Shown: piece after piece, positions 1 to 6,837 of the stretch
How positions within the stretch are numbered: the stretch's first letter is position 1
Layout of the letters: every line of letters begins with the position of its first letter
DNA from: Bacillota bacterium
Lineage (GTDB): Bacteria > Bacillota > Clostridia > Acetivibrionales > DSM-2933
Length of the DNA: 13,873 bases
Assembly: GCA_030705945.1 (NCBI GenBank)
Contig: JAUZPS010000060.1
Location: 1-13,873, forward strand
Direction of reading: 5' to 3'
Program-made: the position numbers and the translations under genes
Notes under the pieces: generated by a model
Database searches by the model: none
Told to the model about the DNA's origin: nothing
Seen by the model: only the letters and a program-made list of their open reading frames with translations

Positions 1-228
1 CAACATAAACTATTTTGAAATAGTTATTATTTAAGCATTGATATTATATTCAAATCTTAATAGTTTTGCATTTGGCAGCTCTATTTACTAGACCCTATAC
101 GAATTTCTGCGCAAGATATGCAAAGAGTTTTGATTTTAATATAGAAGCTTAATTATTTGAAAGATTGGTGTTGTAGAATAATTGGAACTTATTCGGTTAA
201 CCAAAAAATGTAAGATGGGAGAATTGCT

Positions 229-528
229 ATGAGTGAAGAGTTGTTTGCAAGTTATAAAGAGGAAGATACAAATTGTGAGATTGATGAATCAAATTTGATT
301 GATAAGATAGATGACGCTTATAAGGTTTTTGAAACATGCAAATCATCTGTTGAAGAGTCCTTTGTTGATTATGGAGAGCTAAAGATAGCTAAATTGCGTT
401 TGGATTTTGCTAGGCATGAATTGATTACGTTAATAAAAATTGCCGAAGATAAAGGAATAAATATAGAAAATAGTAACATGAAAAGAATAGTTGCTGATGA
501 AATTGAGGGTATTAATCAAATCCCTTAA
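229..528 (+). CDS. Small hypothetical acidic helical protein (99 aa)
   Basis: I do not recognise this protein. It is 99 residues, acidic at the N-terminus, has no predicted signal peptide or membrane segment, and looks almost wholly helical; residues about 23-75 have the heptad-like spacing of a helical hairpin. There is a distant, unproven resemblance to small DUF2508 (YaaL-like) proteins, which also have a two-helix layout ending in a lysine-rich helix. The ATG is preceded by a plausible GGGAGA ribosome binding site about 7 nt upstream, and codon use matches the neighbours, which supports a real gene. It stands alone: about 230 nt upstream have no gene, and a clear intrinsic terminator follows about 80 nt after the stop. 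It converges on the DUF4364 gene. Confidence 0.6.
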   Translation: MSEELFASYKEEDTNCEIDESNLIDKIDDAYKVFETCKSSVEESFVDYGELKIAKLRLDFARHELITLIKIAEDKGINIENSNMKRIVADEIEGINQIP

Positions 529-608
529 CAAGCAGTAAGAAAAAAAGATTTACTTTAAAAAAATTGAATTTAAATAAGATATGAATAATTAAGATAAACG
601 TCATAATA

Positions 609-641
609 AATTGGGGTATTTTTCAAAATATCCCAATTTTT
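609..641 (+). terminator. Intrinsic terminator after the 99-aa gene
   Basis: A 14-bp stem (609-622 with 625-638; one G-T wobble) with a 2-nt loop is followed by a T-run. It ends transcription of the small + strand gene. Because an AT-rich tract also lies on the other side, it may work in the reverse direction for the convergent DUF4364 gene. Confidence 0.8.
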
Positions 642-676
642 ATATAGATCAATAATTAATAATTATTGATCTATAT
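642..676. repeat. Perfect 16-bp palindrome over the DUF4364 stop codon
   Basis: Two perfect 16-nt arms (642-657 and 661-676, starting ATATAGATCAATAATT) are separated by 3 nt. The palindrome contains the last codons and the stop codon (663-665) of the minus-strand DUF4364 gene and abuts the + strand terminator at 609-641. It is AT-rich, so a role as a 3'-end mRNA stabilising hairpin or second terminator half is inference. Confidence 0.75.
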
Positions 677-1208
677 TTCTATTTCTCAATAGCAGTTCAA
701 TTATTTCAGAGTATATTTCCTGTGGGAAACTATTCCAGTTATTGCAGATCTTTCGAGCATCACTTTTTGTGCCTGCGGTTATTTTTAGGTTTATTAATGA
801 AAAATCGTCTTCATTTATTTTACATGTAACTAAAAACTCATTCTCATGTTCAGGAGAGTAGTCGGCAGTCACAGAGGTTTCATTTTTTATTTTTTTTCTA
901 ATCCTAGAGGAGGCTTCGTCAATTCTTGTTTTAACGCCTAAAGGAATATGATTTACAAAAAAATTCAGAGTTTCCTTTCCTTTATCCGTAATGTTATAAT
1001 AAACCTTGCCTTCAACGCTATCAGCGCTCAGGAGGTTCTGTTTGCATAGATCCAGAAGAAACTGCTGAAAATAAAAGTAGTTCATAAATCTGTTTTCTAG
1101 TATAATTTTAGTTATTTGAATATTGCTAACAGGCACATTTAATTTATTTATGACATAAAGCAAAATCAGCTTTTTTTCTGCTAATTCTTGATTTTCTTCA
1201 AAATGCAT
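663..1208 (-). CDS. DUF4364 family protein, winged-helix-like
   Basis: This 181-residue protein has the features of DUF4364, a clostridial family of unknown function. An N-terminal stretch (about residues 8-80) contains the pattern AEKKLILLYVINKL followed by a recognition-helix-like region and a short wing ending in YNITDKGKETL, typical of winged-helix DNA-binding folds. The second half is a small alpha/beta domain. I place the start at the second in-frame ATG (1208): a GGAGG (minus strand, 1214-1218) lies 5 nt ahead of it, whereas the upstream ATG at 1220 overlaps that GGAGG. The gene is monocistronic, divergent from the redox operon, and has its own extended -10 promoter. A regulatory role is inferred from the fold; no target is known. 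Confidence 0.85.
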   Translation of the reverse strand: MHFEENQELAEKKLILLYVINKLNVPVSNIQITKIILENRFMNYFYFQQFLLDLCKQNLLSADSVEGKVYYNITDKGKETLNFFVNHIPLGVKTRIDEASSRIRKKIKNETSVTADYSPEHENEFLVTCKINEDDFSLINLKITAGTKSDARKICNNWNSFPQEIYSEIIELLLRNRNIDQ

Positions 1209-1239
1209 TGATGCCTCCATACATAATTTGATATGATGT

Positions 1240-1245
1240 ATTATA
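1240..1245 (-). promoter_or_regulatory. Extended -10 promoter of the DUF4364 gene
   Basis: On the minus strand the sequence reads TGCTATAAT, a perfect extended -10 (TG-N-TATAAT), about 25 nt upstream of the GGAGG. The -35 region is weak, as is usual with an extended -10. Transcription would start near 1233. Confidence 0.55.
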
Positions 1246-1330
1246 GCATAAACTTATTAAGTTATACTATATTAAAATTATTATTAAGATAATAGGAATT
1301 TTTAAAACGCCTTATATGAAGGGAAATTTT

Positions 1331-2020
1331 ATGGAAATTACTAAAGAAGAGTTGGAAAAATTTATTTTACAGTCAGGGGCAACTTTTGTCGGCTTTTCTG
1401 ATGTGTCTTCCACAGTCCCTCAACAGCTTAAAGGACTACAATTTGCCATTACAATAGGTATAAGGTTGTCTGACGCTATAATAAATGAGATTGACGACAA
1501 GCCTACATTTACTTATTTTAGTCATTATAGATCAGTAAATTCTTTTATTGATCAACTTACATTAAGGATAATGTTATTTTTGCAAGAAAGGGGCTATAAT
1601 GCGTATACCATTCCTGCATCTCAGTCGATACCGGGAGCTAAGACGCCTTATAGCGGAGTATTTCCTCATAAGACAGGGGCTGTATTGGCTGGCCTAGGAT
1701 GGATCGGTAAGAACGGTCTTTTCATACACAAAGACTTTGGTCCAGCAGTAAGATTAGGAACTGTACTGACAGATATGGAAATGGAGCCATGTGACCAGGT
1801 TATGCCAAGCAAATGTGGAGGCTGCAACCTTTGTGTTAAGGCTTGTCCCGCGTATGCATTAACAGGAAACGAGTGGGAAATTGGAATGGAAAGAAGTAGG
1901 TTAGTCGACGCAAAAGCATGCTCTGAGTATATGAATAACAATTTTAAGCATATTGGAAGAGGCTCAGTTTGTGGTATCTGTATAAAAGTCTGTCCATTCA
2001 GGCGTAAAACAATGAAATGA
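1331..2020 (+). CDS. Short QueG-like protein with two [4Fe-4S] clusters
   Basis: This 229-residue protein matches the central and ferredoxin parts of epoxyqueuosine reductase (QueG/COG1600). It has the motif GLGWIGKNGLFIHKDFGP (about 121-138), where QueG binds cobalamin and substrate, then a double-cluster ferredoxin: C162-x2-C165-x2-C168-x3-C172-P and C214-x2-C217-x3-C221-P, with C197 between. QueG is usually 300-380 residues and ends in HEAT-like repeats; these are absent and the N-terminal domain is short. It is therefore probably not a tRNA epoxyqueuosine reductase but a related cobalamin or FeS reductase of unknown substrate. I choose ATG 1331 because AAGGGA lies 6 nt upstream; the ATG at 1316 would place that site inside the gene. 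It is the first gene of the four-gene redox operon. Confidence 0.8.
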   Translation: MEITKEELEKFILQSGATFVGFSDVSSTVPQQLKGLQFAITIGIRLSDAIINEIDDKPTFTYFSHYRSVNSFIDQLTLRIMLFLQERGYNAYTIPASQSIPGAKTPYSGVFPHKTGAVLAGLGWIGKNGLFIHKDFGPAVRLGTVLTDMEMEPCDQVMPSKCGGCNLCVKACPAYALTGNEWEIGMERSRLVDAKACSEYMNNNFKHIGRGSVCGICIKVCPFRRKTMK

Positions 2021-2057
2021 CAATATATTGGCAATACTTCGTGATGTGGAGGGAATG

Positions 2058-2594
2058 ATGGACATCTTTGATATAATTAAAAAAAGGGTAAGCGTCAGGG
2101 CATACAAAAAGGATCCGATAGATATTGATACTGTAAGAAGACTTATAGAATACGCATGCATGGCTCCTTCGTGGGGAAATAAGCAGTGCTGGAGGTTTAT
2201 AATTGTAGACAGTAATGTAGAAAAAAACCTTCTAGGTAAGGCTTCAGGCCAGCCGATTATTGCTCAGGCATGTATCGATGCTCCATACGTTGTTGCGCTT
2301 TGCGCAAATACCAAAGAATCCGGTGTTAAGAATGGGGTTGAATATTATGCCTTCGACTCTGCATTAGCGATGGAAAACCTAGTTTTGGCTGCAGAAGCGG
2401 AAGGACTTGCGACATGTATCGTTGGTTGGTTTGATGAAAAAGTGGTTAAAGGCATATTGAACATTCCGAAAGACATTAAAGTTCTGGCTTTTACGCCCCT
2501 TGGATTTAGCGGCGAGATACCTAAACCATCCACAAGAAAGAAGCTGGAGCAGGTTGTTTATTACAACTCATGGGGTAAGGAAGAAATTAAATGA
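2058..2594 (+). CDS. Nitroreductase family FMN oxidoreductase
   Basis: The 178-residue protein is a short nitroreductase-fold enzyme, a family of homodimeric FMN-dependent NAD(P)H oxidoreductases acting on nitro-aromatics, quinones or flavins. The N-terminal FMN phosphate motif R10-x-S-x-R14 is present, followed by APSWGNKQCWRF (36-47), which matches the conserved N-x-Q-x-W-x-F/R segment, and a C-terminal GLATCIVGWFDE region (116-127) then LGFSGE (148-153). Start choice: GGAGG at 2048-2052 sits 5 nt before ATG 2058; ATG 2055 is too close. The gap to the previous gene is 37 nt and the stop overlaps the next start by 4 nt (ATGA), so it is translationally coupled. The physiological substrate is not evident; co-transcription with FeS and FMN proteins suggests an anaerobic redox role. 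Confidence 0.88.
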   Translation: MDIFDIIKKRVSVRAYKKDPIDIDTVRRLIEYACMAPSWGNKQCWRFIIVDSNVEKNLLGKASGQPIIAQACIDAPYVVALCANTKESGVKNGVEYYAFDSALAMENLVLAAEAEGLATCIVGWFDEKVVKGILNIPKDIKVLAFTPLGFSGEIPKPSTRKKLEQVVYYNSWGKEEIK

Positions 2595-3265
2595 ATAAAA
2601 AAATAAACAACAAATTGTTAGAAATTTACAACTCAATGCTAATTAAAGTCGGAACTAGAAACTGGTGGCCTTCAGATACTGAGTTTGAAACCATTGTTGG
2701 CGCAATTCTAACTCAATTTGTTGCTTGGAAGAATGTCACTTTAGCTATAAATAACTTAAAAAATGAAAAGTTGTTGTCAATAGAGGGAATATATAACGCA
2801 AATAACGAAAAGCTTGAAGAACTAATAAGGTGTACAAGGTTTTATAAGCAGAAGGCAAGAAGGCTTAAAGAATTTTGCGCGCATATTGTAAATAAATATA
2901 ATGGAGATCTGGAAGAATTTTTTGATAAGGATATCAATGCTTTAAGAGATGAATTGCTGTCTTTATATGGAATTGGTGAAGAGACTGCTGATTGCATAAT
3001 ATTATATGCGGCGTATAAACCTATATTTGTAGTGGATGCTTATACGAGAAGGATTTTTAGTAGGTTGGGATACTTTAAGGAGGATATTAGTTATAAAGAT
3101 ATGCAGAAATTTTTTATGGATAACCTCGAGAATAGGACTGCTTTTTTTAATGAGTATCATGCCCAAATAGATGGTATTGGAAGCCATTATTGTTATAGTA
3201 AAAATCCAGATTGCATAAATTGCCCGCTAAATAAAATATGTAAATGGAGTAAAGAAAATGAATAA
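2591..3265 (+). CDS. Endonuclease III-family DNA glycosylase lacking the lyase lysine
   Basis: This 224-residue HhH-GPD protein belongs to the endonuclease III superfamily of base-excision glycosylases. The helix-hairpin-helix LYGIGEETAD (125-134) is followed by the catalytic aspartate D149 in VVDAYTRR, and the C-terminus carries the [4Fe-4S] loop C201-x6-C208-x2-C211-x5-C217, exactly the Nth spacing. The lysine used by Nth for its beta-lyase step (K120 in E. coli, in GVGRKTAN) is replaced by glutamate (E131). The enzyme should therefore be a monofunctional glycosylase, as in the MagIII-like 3-methyladenine glycosylases, rather than a true Nth. That substrate assignment is inference. The ATGA overlap with the nitroreductase and an 8-nt overlap with the next gene show tight coupling. 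Confidence 0.87.
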   Translation: MNKKINNKLLEIYNSMLIKVGTRNWWPSDTEFETIVGAILTQFVAWKNVTLAINNLKNEKLLSIEGIYNANNEKLEELIRCTRFYKQKARRLKEFCAHIVNKYNGDLEEFFDKDINALRDELLSLYGIGEETADCIILYAAYKPIFVVDAYTRRIFSRLGYFKEDISYKDMQKFFMDNLENRTAFFNEYHAQIDGIGSHYCYSKNPDCINCPLNKICKWSKENE

Positions 3266-3845
3266 ACTACAGTGGAAACCATCAACTATTTTAAACCCTG
3301 TGCCTTGTGTGTTAGTTTCCTGCGTGGATAATTCAGGGAAGCCTAACATAATTACAGTTGCTTGGGCAGGCACGATAAACTCTGATCCACCCATGTTATC
3401 GGTTTCAATAAGAAAAGAACGTTTTTCCCATGGCCTTATAAAAGATAAAGGTCAGTTTGTAGTTAATCTTACTACAGAAAAACTTGCGTTTGCGACTGAT
3501 TATTGTGGCGTAAAATCAGGCAGAGATATTGATAAATTTAAAGAAATGAAACTTACGGCAGTTAAAGCGTCTATTGTAGATGTACCTTTGATAATGGAAA
3601 GCCCGATAAATATTGAATGTGTGGTTAAGCAAATTATTGAGTTGGGCTCTCATGATATGTTTGTTGCAGAAATTGTCGCTGTAAATGTTGATGAAAACCT
3701 TCTCAATGAAAAAGGGAAAATGTGTCTAGAAAGGGCAGGGTTAATCTGTTATTCCCATGGTGAGTACTGGAGCTTGAAAAAATCTTTGGGATACTTTGGA
3801 TATTCTATAACTAAAAAGAAGAATTTAAAAAGAAATCGTAAATAA
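3258..3845 (+). CDS. Flavin reductase-like / flavoredoxin FMN-binding protein
   Basis: The 195-residue protein has the split-barrel flavin-binding fold of the flavin reductase-like/flavoredoxin family. It starts with the typical PVPCVLVSCVD segment (14-24), continues with PNIITVAWAGTINSDPPMLSVSIR (29-52), the strand FVVN (67-70), and GSHDMFVAEIV (130-140), all in family order. Members bind FMN and pass electrons between NAD(P)H or ferredoxin and acceptors in anaerobes. The C-terminus is an unusual basic tail (KKKNLKRNRK) with no family equivalent I know of. It is the last gene of the operon. A decayed copy of the 95-nt hairpin element begins 3 nt after the stop and may act as its terminator. 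Confidence 0.87.
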   Translation: MNKLQWKPSTILNPVPCVLVSCVDNSGKPNIITVAWAGTINSDPPMLSVSIRKERFSHGLIKDKGQFVVNLTTEKLAFATDYCGVKSGRDIDKFKEMKLTAVKASIVDVPLIMESPINIECVVKQIIELGSHDMFVAEIVAVNVDENLLNEKGKMCLERAGLICYSHGEYWSLKKSLGYFGYSITKKKNLKRNRK

Positions 3846-3848
3846 ATT

Positions 3849-3945
3849 AAAAGCGTTATTAATTATATATTTGACAGAGCAAAATAACGAACGCTTTTAC
3901 AGTATTTTGCCATAGATAAATGATAAAAGATTAATAAATGTTTAT
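3849..3945 (+). repeat. 95-nt hairpin element, degenerate copy 1
   Basis: This stretch aligns along its length with the copy at 11179-11273, in the same orientation, with many substitutions. The conserved core is TTTGACAGAGCAAAATAACG then AACGCTTTTA, and the inner stem CAAAATA/TATTTTG is preserved. It starts 3 nt after the flavoredoxin stop codon. The right half has decayed most, so the end is approximate. Confidence 0.7.
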
Positions 3946-3951
3946 TGCAAA

Positions 3952-4007
3952 ATATATAGTTTCGTGATTTAAAAGTTAATGTATGATGATTATCACGAAA
4001 TATATAT
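3952..4007. repeat. Imperfect inverted repeat, possible decayed hairpin element
   Basis: The arms TTTCGTGAT (3960-3968) and ATCACGAAA (3992-4000) pair perfectly over 9 bp and extend outward through alternating AT. The loop is about 23 nt. It follows directly after the degenerate 95-nt copy in a gene-free stretch (3846-4332). No further copy is seen in this window. Confidence 0.5.
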
Positions 4008-4173
4008 AAAAGAATAATATGAAAAACTTGATTTTAACTAGTGTAGGGAAGTATAATTTATTATATAATTTTATGAATAAGTAATAAAACCTTACATATC
4101 ATTTATATTAAATTGATGAAACGCCCTTACTCCCATAAATAAACTTTTTTTAACTCTATTATATTATGTAGAT

Positions 4174-4268
4174 AAAAAGCAATTAATCTTTTACATTTGC
4201 CTATCACAAAATAACGTTAAAGCGTTCGTTGTTTTGCTCCGTCAAATGTAAGATTAATAGTGCTTTTT
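4174..4268 (-). repeat. 95-nt hairpin element, copy 2
   Basis: The element is 95 nt, bounded by AAAAAGC and GCTTTTT, and identical to copies 3 and 4 at 93 of 95 positions. Of the two differences, one changes an A-T pair of the inner stem (CAAAATAACG/CGTTATTTTG) to a G-T wobble and the other lies in the internal loop, so the fold is kept. Strand '-' is used to mark the orientation opposite to copy 4. The flanks ATGTAGAT and ATATAGAT match at 7 of 8 positions, a possible target-site duplication. It sits 5' of the zinc-ribbon gene, not after a stop codon. Confidence 0.9.
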
Positions 4269-4282
4269 ATATAGATCATGTA

Positions 4283-4311
4283 TTGATAAATTTCTAAATA
4301 AAAAATACTAT
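4283..4311 (+). promoter_or_regulatory. Candidate promoter of the zinc-ribbon gene
   Basis: TTGATA (4283-4288), a 17-nt spacer and TACTAT (4306-4311) precede the gene by about 20 nt. A shifted -10, TATAAA at 4309-4314, is the alternative. The promoter lies just downstream of hairpin copy 2, which would insulate it from upstream transcription. Confidence 0.45.
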
Positions 4312-4332
4312 AAATGAAAGGCGGAGATTTTT

Positions 4333-4692
4333 ATGTCATTACTAAATAATATGGGCAAAAAGATATCAGGAGCTGGAAAAGTAGCAATAAAAGCATCTGG
4401 GAATATGATGCAGATAACAAAATTTAATCTTGCCATCAAATCTGAAGAAAATAAGATAGAAGGTTTTATGGTGGAGATCGGCAATAAGATTTTTGAGAAG
4501 TATAAGGAAGGTAACACAGTTGATGAAGACGTAACAGGCAATTGCGAAGACATACTAAAATGCATGAAAGAAATAGAAGAACTGAAATTGAAAATAATTG
4601 ATGTAAGGGATTTGAAGAAATGTCAAGGCTGTGGAGCAGAGATTGATAAAGATGATGTTTTTTGTTCAAAATGCGGAAGTAAAGTTGATTAG
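4333..4692 (+). CDS. Small zinc-ribbon protein with helical N-terminus
   Basis: The 119-residue protein ends in a classic zinc ribbon: C97-x2-C100 ... C111-x2-C114 in the pattern KKCQGCGAEI / FCSKCGSK. Residues 1-30 are basic and glycine-containing; residues about 33-95 are predicted helical and possibly coiled-coil. There is no membrane segment. Zinc-ribbon plus helical-domain proteins of this size are common in clostridia and have no assigned function; the ribbon suggests protein or nucleic-acid contact. The AAAGGCGGAG site upstream supports ATG 4333. The gene is monocistronic and boxed in by hairpin elements on both sides (copy 2 upstream; family-2 element, 110-nt hairpin and copy 3 downstream). 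Confidence 0.8.
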   Translation: MSLLNNMGKKISGAGKVAIKASGNMMQITKFNLAIKSEENKIEGFMVEIGNKIFEKYKEGNTVDEDVTGNCEDILKCMKEIEELKLKIIDVRDLKKCQGCGAEIDKDDVFCSKCGSKVD

Positions 4693-4696
4693 GTAG

Positions 4697-4796
4697 TATC
4701 AAAAAAAACTTTACAACTGGGAGTTTCAAAAACTTGATATAATGGATTTTCATCATACAAAACTTGAACAAGGAATTTTTTGAAACTCCCTTAGTT
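4697..4796 (-). repeat. Second dispersed hairpin family, copy A
   Basis: An inverted repeat with outer arms GGGAGTTTCAAAAA (from 4719) and TTTTTTGAAACTCCC (to 4790) is preceded by GTATCAAAAAAAACTT. Read on the minus strand it matches the element at 11279-11403: GTTTCAAA, then AATTCCTTGTTCAAG internally, and GTTTTTTTTGAT at the end. It starts 4 nt after the zinc-ribbon stop codon and may also end that transcript. The outer boundary near 4796-4812 is uncertain. Confidence 0.7.
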
Positions 4797-4855
4797 CTAG
4801 AAAGTATCAATCTTTTACATATTAACTTTGAAACTTTAGATATTCAGATATTTAG

Positions 4856-4965
4856 ATGTTGATAAAATATAAACCGTGAAAAAGATTTAATTGCCGCAAA
4901 TTATGCTTAAGCATCTATATTTGCGGCAATTAAATTGTACTTTTCACGATTTTCTATATCAACAT
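4856..4965. repeat. 110-nt long hairpin C
   Basis: Outer arms ATGTTGATA (4856-4864) and TATCAACAT (4957-4965) lead into CGTGAAAA/TTTTCACG and a perfect 17-bp core stem (4885-4901 with 4919-4935, containing ATTGCCGCAAA). The loop holds a 12-nt perfect palindrome, ATGCTTAAGCAT (4903-4914). Its right end abuts hairpin copy 3. No second copy is seen in the window. Confidence 0.8.
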
Positions 4966-4969
4966 AGAT

Positions 4970-5064
4970 AAAAAGCAATTAATCTTTTACATTTGCCTAT
5001 CGCAAAATAACGTTAAAGCGTTCGTTATTTTGCTCCGTCAAATGTAAGATTAATAGTGCTTTTT
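4970..5064 (-). repeat. 95-nt hairpin element, copy 3 (at pfp 3' end)
   Basis: This copy is identical over all 95 nt to the reverse complement of copy 4 at 11179-11273. It begins 16 nt beyond the pfp stop codon. Read in the pfp direction it has the same orientation relative to its gene as copies 1 and 4, and ends GCTTTTT followed by more T/A, so it can act as pfp's terminator. Both flanks read ACATAGAT, a perfect 8-nt direct repeat that could be a target-site duplication. Confidence 0.92.
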
Positions 5065-5080
5065 ACATAGATAACCAATA

Positions 5081-6322
5081 TTATTTTGTAGCAAGAACTT
5101 TCTTGAGTCTTGTGAATCTTGGAAGTCCATCTTCTAATGGAGGGCATGATTCTCCCTGGATTAATGGAAGAGCATAGTCGATGAATTGCTTATTCATTCC
5201 GTTTCCTTCTTTGTTTATCCACTCTCTCGGAATTTTCTTTTCTGTATTTGCAACTTCTGTAAGATTTAAAAGTTTGATATTGCACTTGTAAACTGGGCCT
5301 GCTTCTCTTTCAAAAGCTATCATATAATCAGTTTTGCCTTCTACAGCGTATTTAACAGCTGTCTGTCCTGCAAGGTACGCTTCGTTAACGTCTGTCAAAG
5401 AAGCAACATGCGCAGCGGCTCTTTGGAGAAGACTGAACTCAATGCCTCTAACCTTTTTAGCAATTTTGGATCTTACAATGTTTGCGAGTATTGAAGCGGT
5501 GCCGCCTAATTGAGCATGACCGAAGGAGTCCTTTGATAAGTTTGATCCCATTTCTGCAACATATGTTCCTTTATCATCTCTGCAGCCTTCTGAAACAGCG
5601 ATTATAACTTTTCCATGTTCCTTGTAGATCTTGTTTGTATCATCTAAGAATTGTTCCATATTGAATGGAATTTCTGGTAAGTATATAAGGTCAGGTCCGT
5701 TGCCTTTATATGCGGCAAGGGCAGAGGATGCTGTAAGCCAACCAGCGTTTCTTCCCATGATTTCAAGAACTGTTATCATTCCTGTGTCATAAACTCTTGC
5801 GTCATGATAAACTTCCATAGTTGATGTAGCAATATACTTAGCCGCGCTAGCATATCCCGGGCAGTGGTCTGTTCCGAAAAGGTCGTTGTCTATTGTCTTA
5901 GGAACGCCCATAACTCTGCATTCGTAGCCAACCTTCTGCATATATTTGCTTACTTTGTTACAAGTATCCATTGAGTCATTTCCGCCATTATAGAAGAAAT
6001 ACTTAATGTTGTACTTTTTGAATACTTCAACAAGTCTCTTGTAATCTGTTTCATCTTCGTCTGCGCTCTTTAATTTATAACGTACAGAACCTAAAGCTGA
6101 AGAAGGTGTTGTTTTCATAAGATCCAATTCATATTGATCTTCCTTGCTCATATCGTAAAATACTTCATCGAGTATTCCTTTGATTCCATGAGCTGCTCCA
6201 TAAACTGCAGTAATGCATTTCTGCTTTAATGCTTCCTGAATAACTCCTGCCGCGCTTGCGTTGATAACTGATGTGGGTCCGCCTGATTGTCCAAATATAG
6301 CTGCTCCTACTAATTCACTCAT
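5081..6322 (-). CDS. pfp: Pyrophosphate-dependent 6-phosphofructokinase
   Basis: The 413-residue enzyme transfers phosphate from pyrophosphate to fructose 6-phosphate, giving fructose 1,6-bisphosphate, reversibly in the cytoplasm. The PFK fold is clear: GQSGGPTSVINA (11-22), GGNDS (113-117), PKTIDND (141-147) and MGRNAGW (189-195). Two positions separate PPi- from ATP-dependent enzymes. The lysine of PKTIDND (ATP enzymes have PGTIDND) and the Asp in the fourth position of GG-x-D-S (ATP enzymes have GGDGS) both indicate PPi use. The third position, usually Asp, is Asn here. Length exceeds the ~320-residue ATP-PFKs and fits longer PPi enzymes. AAGGAGGT lies 8 nt before the ATG. It is divergent from fba, whose product uses its product, and its 3' end carries hairpin copy 3. 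Confidence 0.95.
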   Translation of the reverse strand: MSELVGAAIFGQSGGPTSVINASAAGVIQEALKQKCITAVYGAAHGIKGILDEVFYDMSKEDQYELDLMKTTPSSALGSVRYKLKSADEDETDYKRLVEVFKKYNIKYFFYNGGNDSMDTCNKVSKYMQKVGYECRVMGVPKTIDNDLFGTDHCPGYASAAKYIATSTMEVYHDARVYDTGMITVLEIMGRNAGWLTASSALAAYKGNGPDLIYLPEIPFNMEQFLDDTNKIYKEHGKVIIAVSEGCRDDKGTYVAEMGSNLSKDSFGHAQLGGTASILANIVRSKIAKKVRGIEFSLLQRAAAHVASLTDVNEAYLAGQTAVKYAVEGKTDYMIAFEREAGPVYKCNIKLLNLTEVANTEKKIPREWINKEGNGMNKQFIDYALPLIQGESCPPLEDGLPRFTRLKKVLATK

Positions 6323-6396
6323 TTTAGAGTACCTCCTTAAATATATGTAATTGTTAATTGCGTGCTTTGTTATAGATTCCGTATTGATATAAACCT

Positions 6397-6426
6397 ATAA
6401 TATTAGCATTTACAGCTGATTATCAA
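6397..6426 (-). promoter_or_regulatory. Candidate promoter of pfp
   Basis: On the minus strand, TTGATA (6421-6426), an 18-nt spacer and TATTAT (6397-6402) resemble a sigma-A promoter. The transcript would begin near 6390, leaving a leader of about 68 nt with a strong AAGGAGGT. Confidence 0.5.
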
Positions 6427-6809
6427 TTAGAAGAATCTATATAAGTTAAGATTAGTATTATACATATAATCATAGAATAAACAGAAAAATTTAACACTGA
6501 CAGTAATTCTTTACCATATGTAAAATCTCTATCTAAAACTTATTTACAGATAAAATAATTAAGCTTTCCAGTTACTCAAATCGCCTAATGGCTGATCATT
6601 TCGAACTTGTTTGCTGGATTTTTTTAATATTTTATCTATAATACACGATCACATTAAAATATAGCATAAGACTAATTAAAATGCAATTCTATACCATAAC
6701 TAAAAATTAAAAATTTAACAAAGTAGACTTTACTGTTAATGTAAAGGATTTATTGCTTTTAATCATAGATAGTTACACTGCATTTTTATTGATAATTTTA
6801 AATTAACCC

Positions 6810-6837
6810 TTGATTTTGGGATTAAATCTGTTAAAAT
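6810..6837 (+). promoter_or_regulatory. Candidate distal promoter of fba
   Basis: TTGATT (6810-6815), a 16-nt spacer and TAAAAT (6832-6837) give a fair sigma-A match. It would leave a leader of about 200 nt before fba. Confidence 0.3.

Noticed and set aside
61..147. Protein-like stretch before the first gene, possibly the C-terminus of a gene from the left
   Set aside because: The readable frame is closed by a stop at 61-63 and has no start codon; about 27 AT-rich codons could arise by chance.
1666..2034. Minus-strand open frame opposite the QueG-like gene
   Set aside because: It lies wholly opposite a gene with clear family motifs, has no ribosome binding site and looks like a shadow frame. 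The same applies to the minus-strand frames at 8719-9123, 10657-11043 and 12717-13028.
4466..4810. Minus-strand open frame over the zinc-ribbon gene and hairpin A
   Set aside because: It crosses the zinc-ribbon gene and an inverted repeat, with no ribosome binding site or recognisable domain.
4808..4835. Further fragment of the 95-nt element, since AATCTTTTACAT is shared
   Set aside because: Only 12 AT-rich nucleotides match; not enough to claim a copy.
4174..5064. Same-orientation 95-nt repeats considered as a CRISPR array
   Set aside because: The repeats are far too long, the spacing is about 700 nt with a gene between, and there are no cas genes.
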